7,194 nt of DNA, taken from assembly GCA_900556795.1 (NCBI GenBank), contig USQD01000095.1, positions 1-7,194 on the forward strand, written 5' to 3'. Under the pieces are notes generated by a model. It saw only the letters and a list, made by a program, of their open reading frames with translations, ran no database searches and had not been told where the DNA came from. Source of the DNA: an uncultured Prevotella sp. (lineage in GTDB: Bacteria > Bacteroidota > Bacteroidia > Bacteroidales > Bacteroidaceae). Positions 6,282 to 7,194 of this stretch are shown piece after piece; the stretch's first letter is position 1, and each line of letters begins with the position of its first letter. The position numbers and the translations under genes are program-made.

Positions 6282-7194
6282 CGGGTAAACGCCAACTCCT
6301 TATAGAAATCACGGAGATAGGCCGAAATTTCAGCCTTATCATCCGAAGACACGAAGAGATTCTCGCCCAACTGCTTTTCCAGCGATGTCAAGCCATCCGA
6401 AAGGGTTTCGATTTCACCCTCGTAATCTCTGCCATCATCAGGATTTCTGCGAACACGATGATACTTAATATCTTCGGCAAGCGCATTCTTCATCTCCACG
6501 AGTTTTTCTGCGAAAGGAGAAAAGAGTGCACGGATCACAATGTTTCGAATAGCATCCCGCTCTTCCGGCTCCTGCCACAGACAATGGTAGATAGGAAGCA
6601 GATCACAAATATCCACCTCTTCTCTATCCTGCATAAAGGCAGAAGTGCGAAGCAAACGGACGATATTCTTCCATCGGCGGTCGCTCACGTAGATGTTTCT
6701 ACGCTCAGCAGCCTCATCCACATTTACCGCTCTCAGAGACTTACGGATGGCGGAAATCGCATCAAGCACCTCCTCCTTTACGCCAATCTTACAGATTTTC
6801 TCCGCCCATTCCGCATACTCCTCAGCAGTAATCTTCAAATCCGAAAAATCTGTGGAATCAGAGAAATCTGCGTGAGATTCCAGCAGCATTGCACGGAAAT
6901 TCTTCTCCAGCTTAATCGGTCGGCTCTCTATTCTAATCACGAATCGGTCCCAAAGCGCCTCCAGTCCCTCTCCCTTAGCCGGCAACTCATTACTAGCCGC
7001 CACGAGAAGTTTCAGCGGAAGATGCATTTCGCGATTACCGTTTCTGAAGATTTTCTCATTAATCACCGTGAGGAGCGTGTTCTGGATAGCAGGACCCGCC
7101 TTCCAGATTTCATCCAAGAAAACCACATCGGCAGTAGGCAGATAACCCTCCACCGCACGCTCGTAAGTATCCGAAGTCTTCAGTTTCTGAATGC
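6251..7194 (-). CDS. MoxR/RavA-like AAA+ ATPase, N-terminal part outside window
   Basis: The frame is open to the right edge. Before the GTG at 7153 it continues upstream as IQKLKTSDTYERA then VEGYLP, so that GTG is an internal valine and not the start. The visible part begins near Walker B, VVFLDEIWKA (Asp14 and Glu15 counted from that valine). Next come sensor 1 LLVAASNELP (Asn55), a probable arginine finger in LWDRF (Arg70) and sensor 2 SDRRW (Arg159/Arg160), all typical of the MoxR family and close to RavA. Walker A lies outside the window. The C-terminal 110 residues are charged and helical, probably a coiled coil. Such ATPases act as chaperones that remodel proteins or insert metal cofactors, usually with a VWA partner; the VWA gene two genes downstream fits. 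A short internal duplication (DFSDST/DFSDLK) lies at 96-107. The last codons overlap the tandem repeats. Confidence 0.95.
   Translation of the reverse strand, partial: IQKLKTSDTYERAVEGYLPTADVVFLDEIWKAGPAIQNTLLTVINEKIFRNGNREMHLPLKLLVAASNELPAKGEGLEALWDRFVIRIESRPIKLEKNFRAMLLESHADFSDSTDFSDLKITAEEYAEWAEKICKIGVKEEVLDAISAIRKSLRAVNVDEAAERRNIYVSDRRWKNIVRLLRTSAFMQDREEVDICDLLPIYHCLWQEPEERDAIRNIVIRALFSPFAEKLVEMKNALAEDIKYHRVRRNPDDGRDYEGEIETLSDGLTSLEKQLGENLFVSSDDKAEISAYLRDFYKELAFTRQDTMKLYEA

Noticed and set aside
7151..7153. GTG as start codon of the MoxR-like ATPase
   Set aside because: The frame stays open upstream to the window edge and encodes the expected TYERAVEGYLP segment, and the Walker A region is missing, so the gene continues beyond the window.

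Overview
The window looks like chromosomal DNA from a gut-type Bacteroidales bacterium, most likely Prevotellaceae (Prevotella/Segatella-like). Reasons: two intergenic regions carry Bacteroidetes-type sigma promoters (TTTG or TTTC, about 20 bp, then TAnnTTTG); start codons are preceded by A-rich sequence and weak Shine-Dalgarno sites; and the gene set (NlpE-like lipoprotein with an AADC motif, MoxR/VWA pair) fits this group. The assignment is inference from reading alone; no search was run.

Layout. Plus strand, left to right: (1) an exported type B carboxylesterase cut by the left edge, followed after 2 bp by a 97-residue uncharacterised protein, probably in one transcript; (2) a single-gene unit with promoter, NlpE-like lipoprotein gene and strong two-tier hairpin terminator; (3) a second promoter with a roughly 80 nt leader in front of a TerC/Alx-family membrane protein gene. 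A 130 bp palindromic repeat element (3821-3950) fills the gap between this gene and the convergent minus-strand operon.

Minus strand, read right to left: a MoxR/RavA-like AAA+ ATPase cut by the right edge, a small cysteine-rich C_GCAxxG_C_C family protein, and a ViaA-like VWA protein. The ATPase plus VWA pair resembles the RavA-ViaA system of enterobacteria, but a putative redox or metal-binding protein gene lies between the two partners. The gap after the ATPase gene holds three 25 bp tandem copies of the end of that gene.

How the genes may work together. The ATPase and VWA protein probably form a chaperone-like machine for protein or metal-centre remodelling, and the middle gene suggests a redox or metal substrate. 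The plus-strand genes mostly concern the envelope: periplasmic esterase, lipoprotein, and membrane metal transporter. There is no sign of phage, IS element, CRISPR array, tRNA or rRNA. The features most worth a second look are the three-gene AAA+/Cys/VWA operon, the insertion inside the VWA domain, the 25 bp tandem repeats and the palindromic intergenic element.
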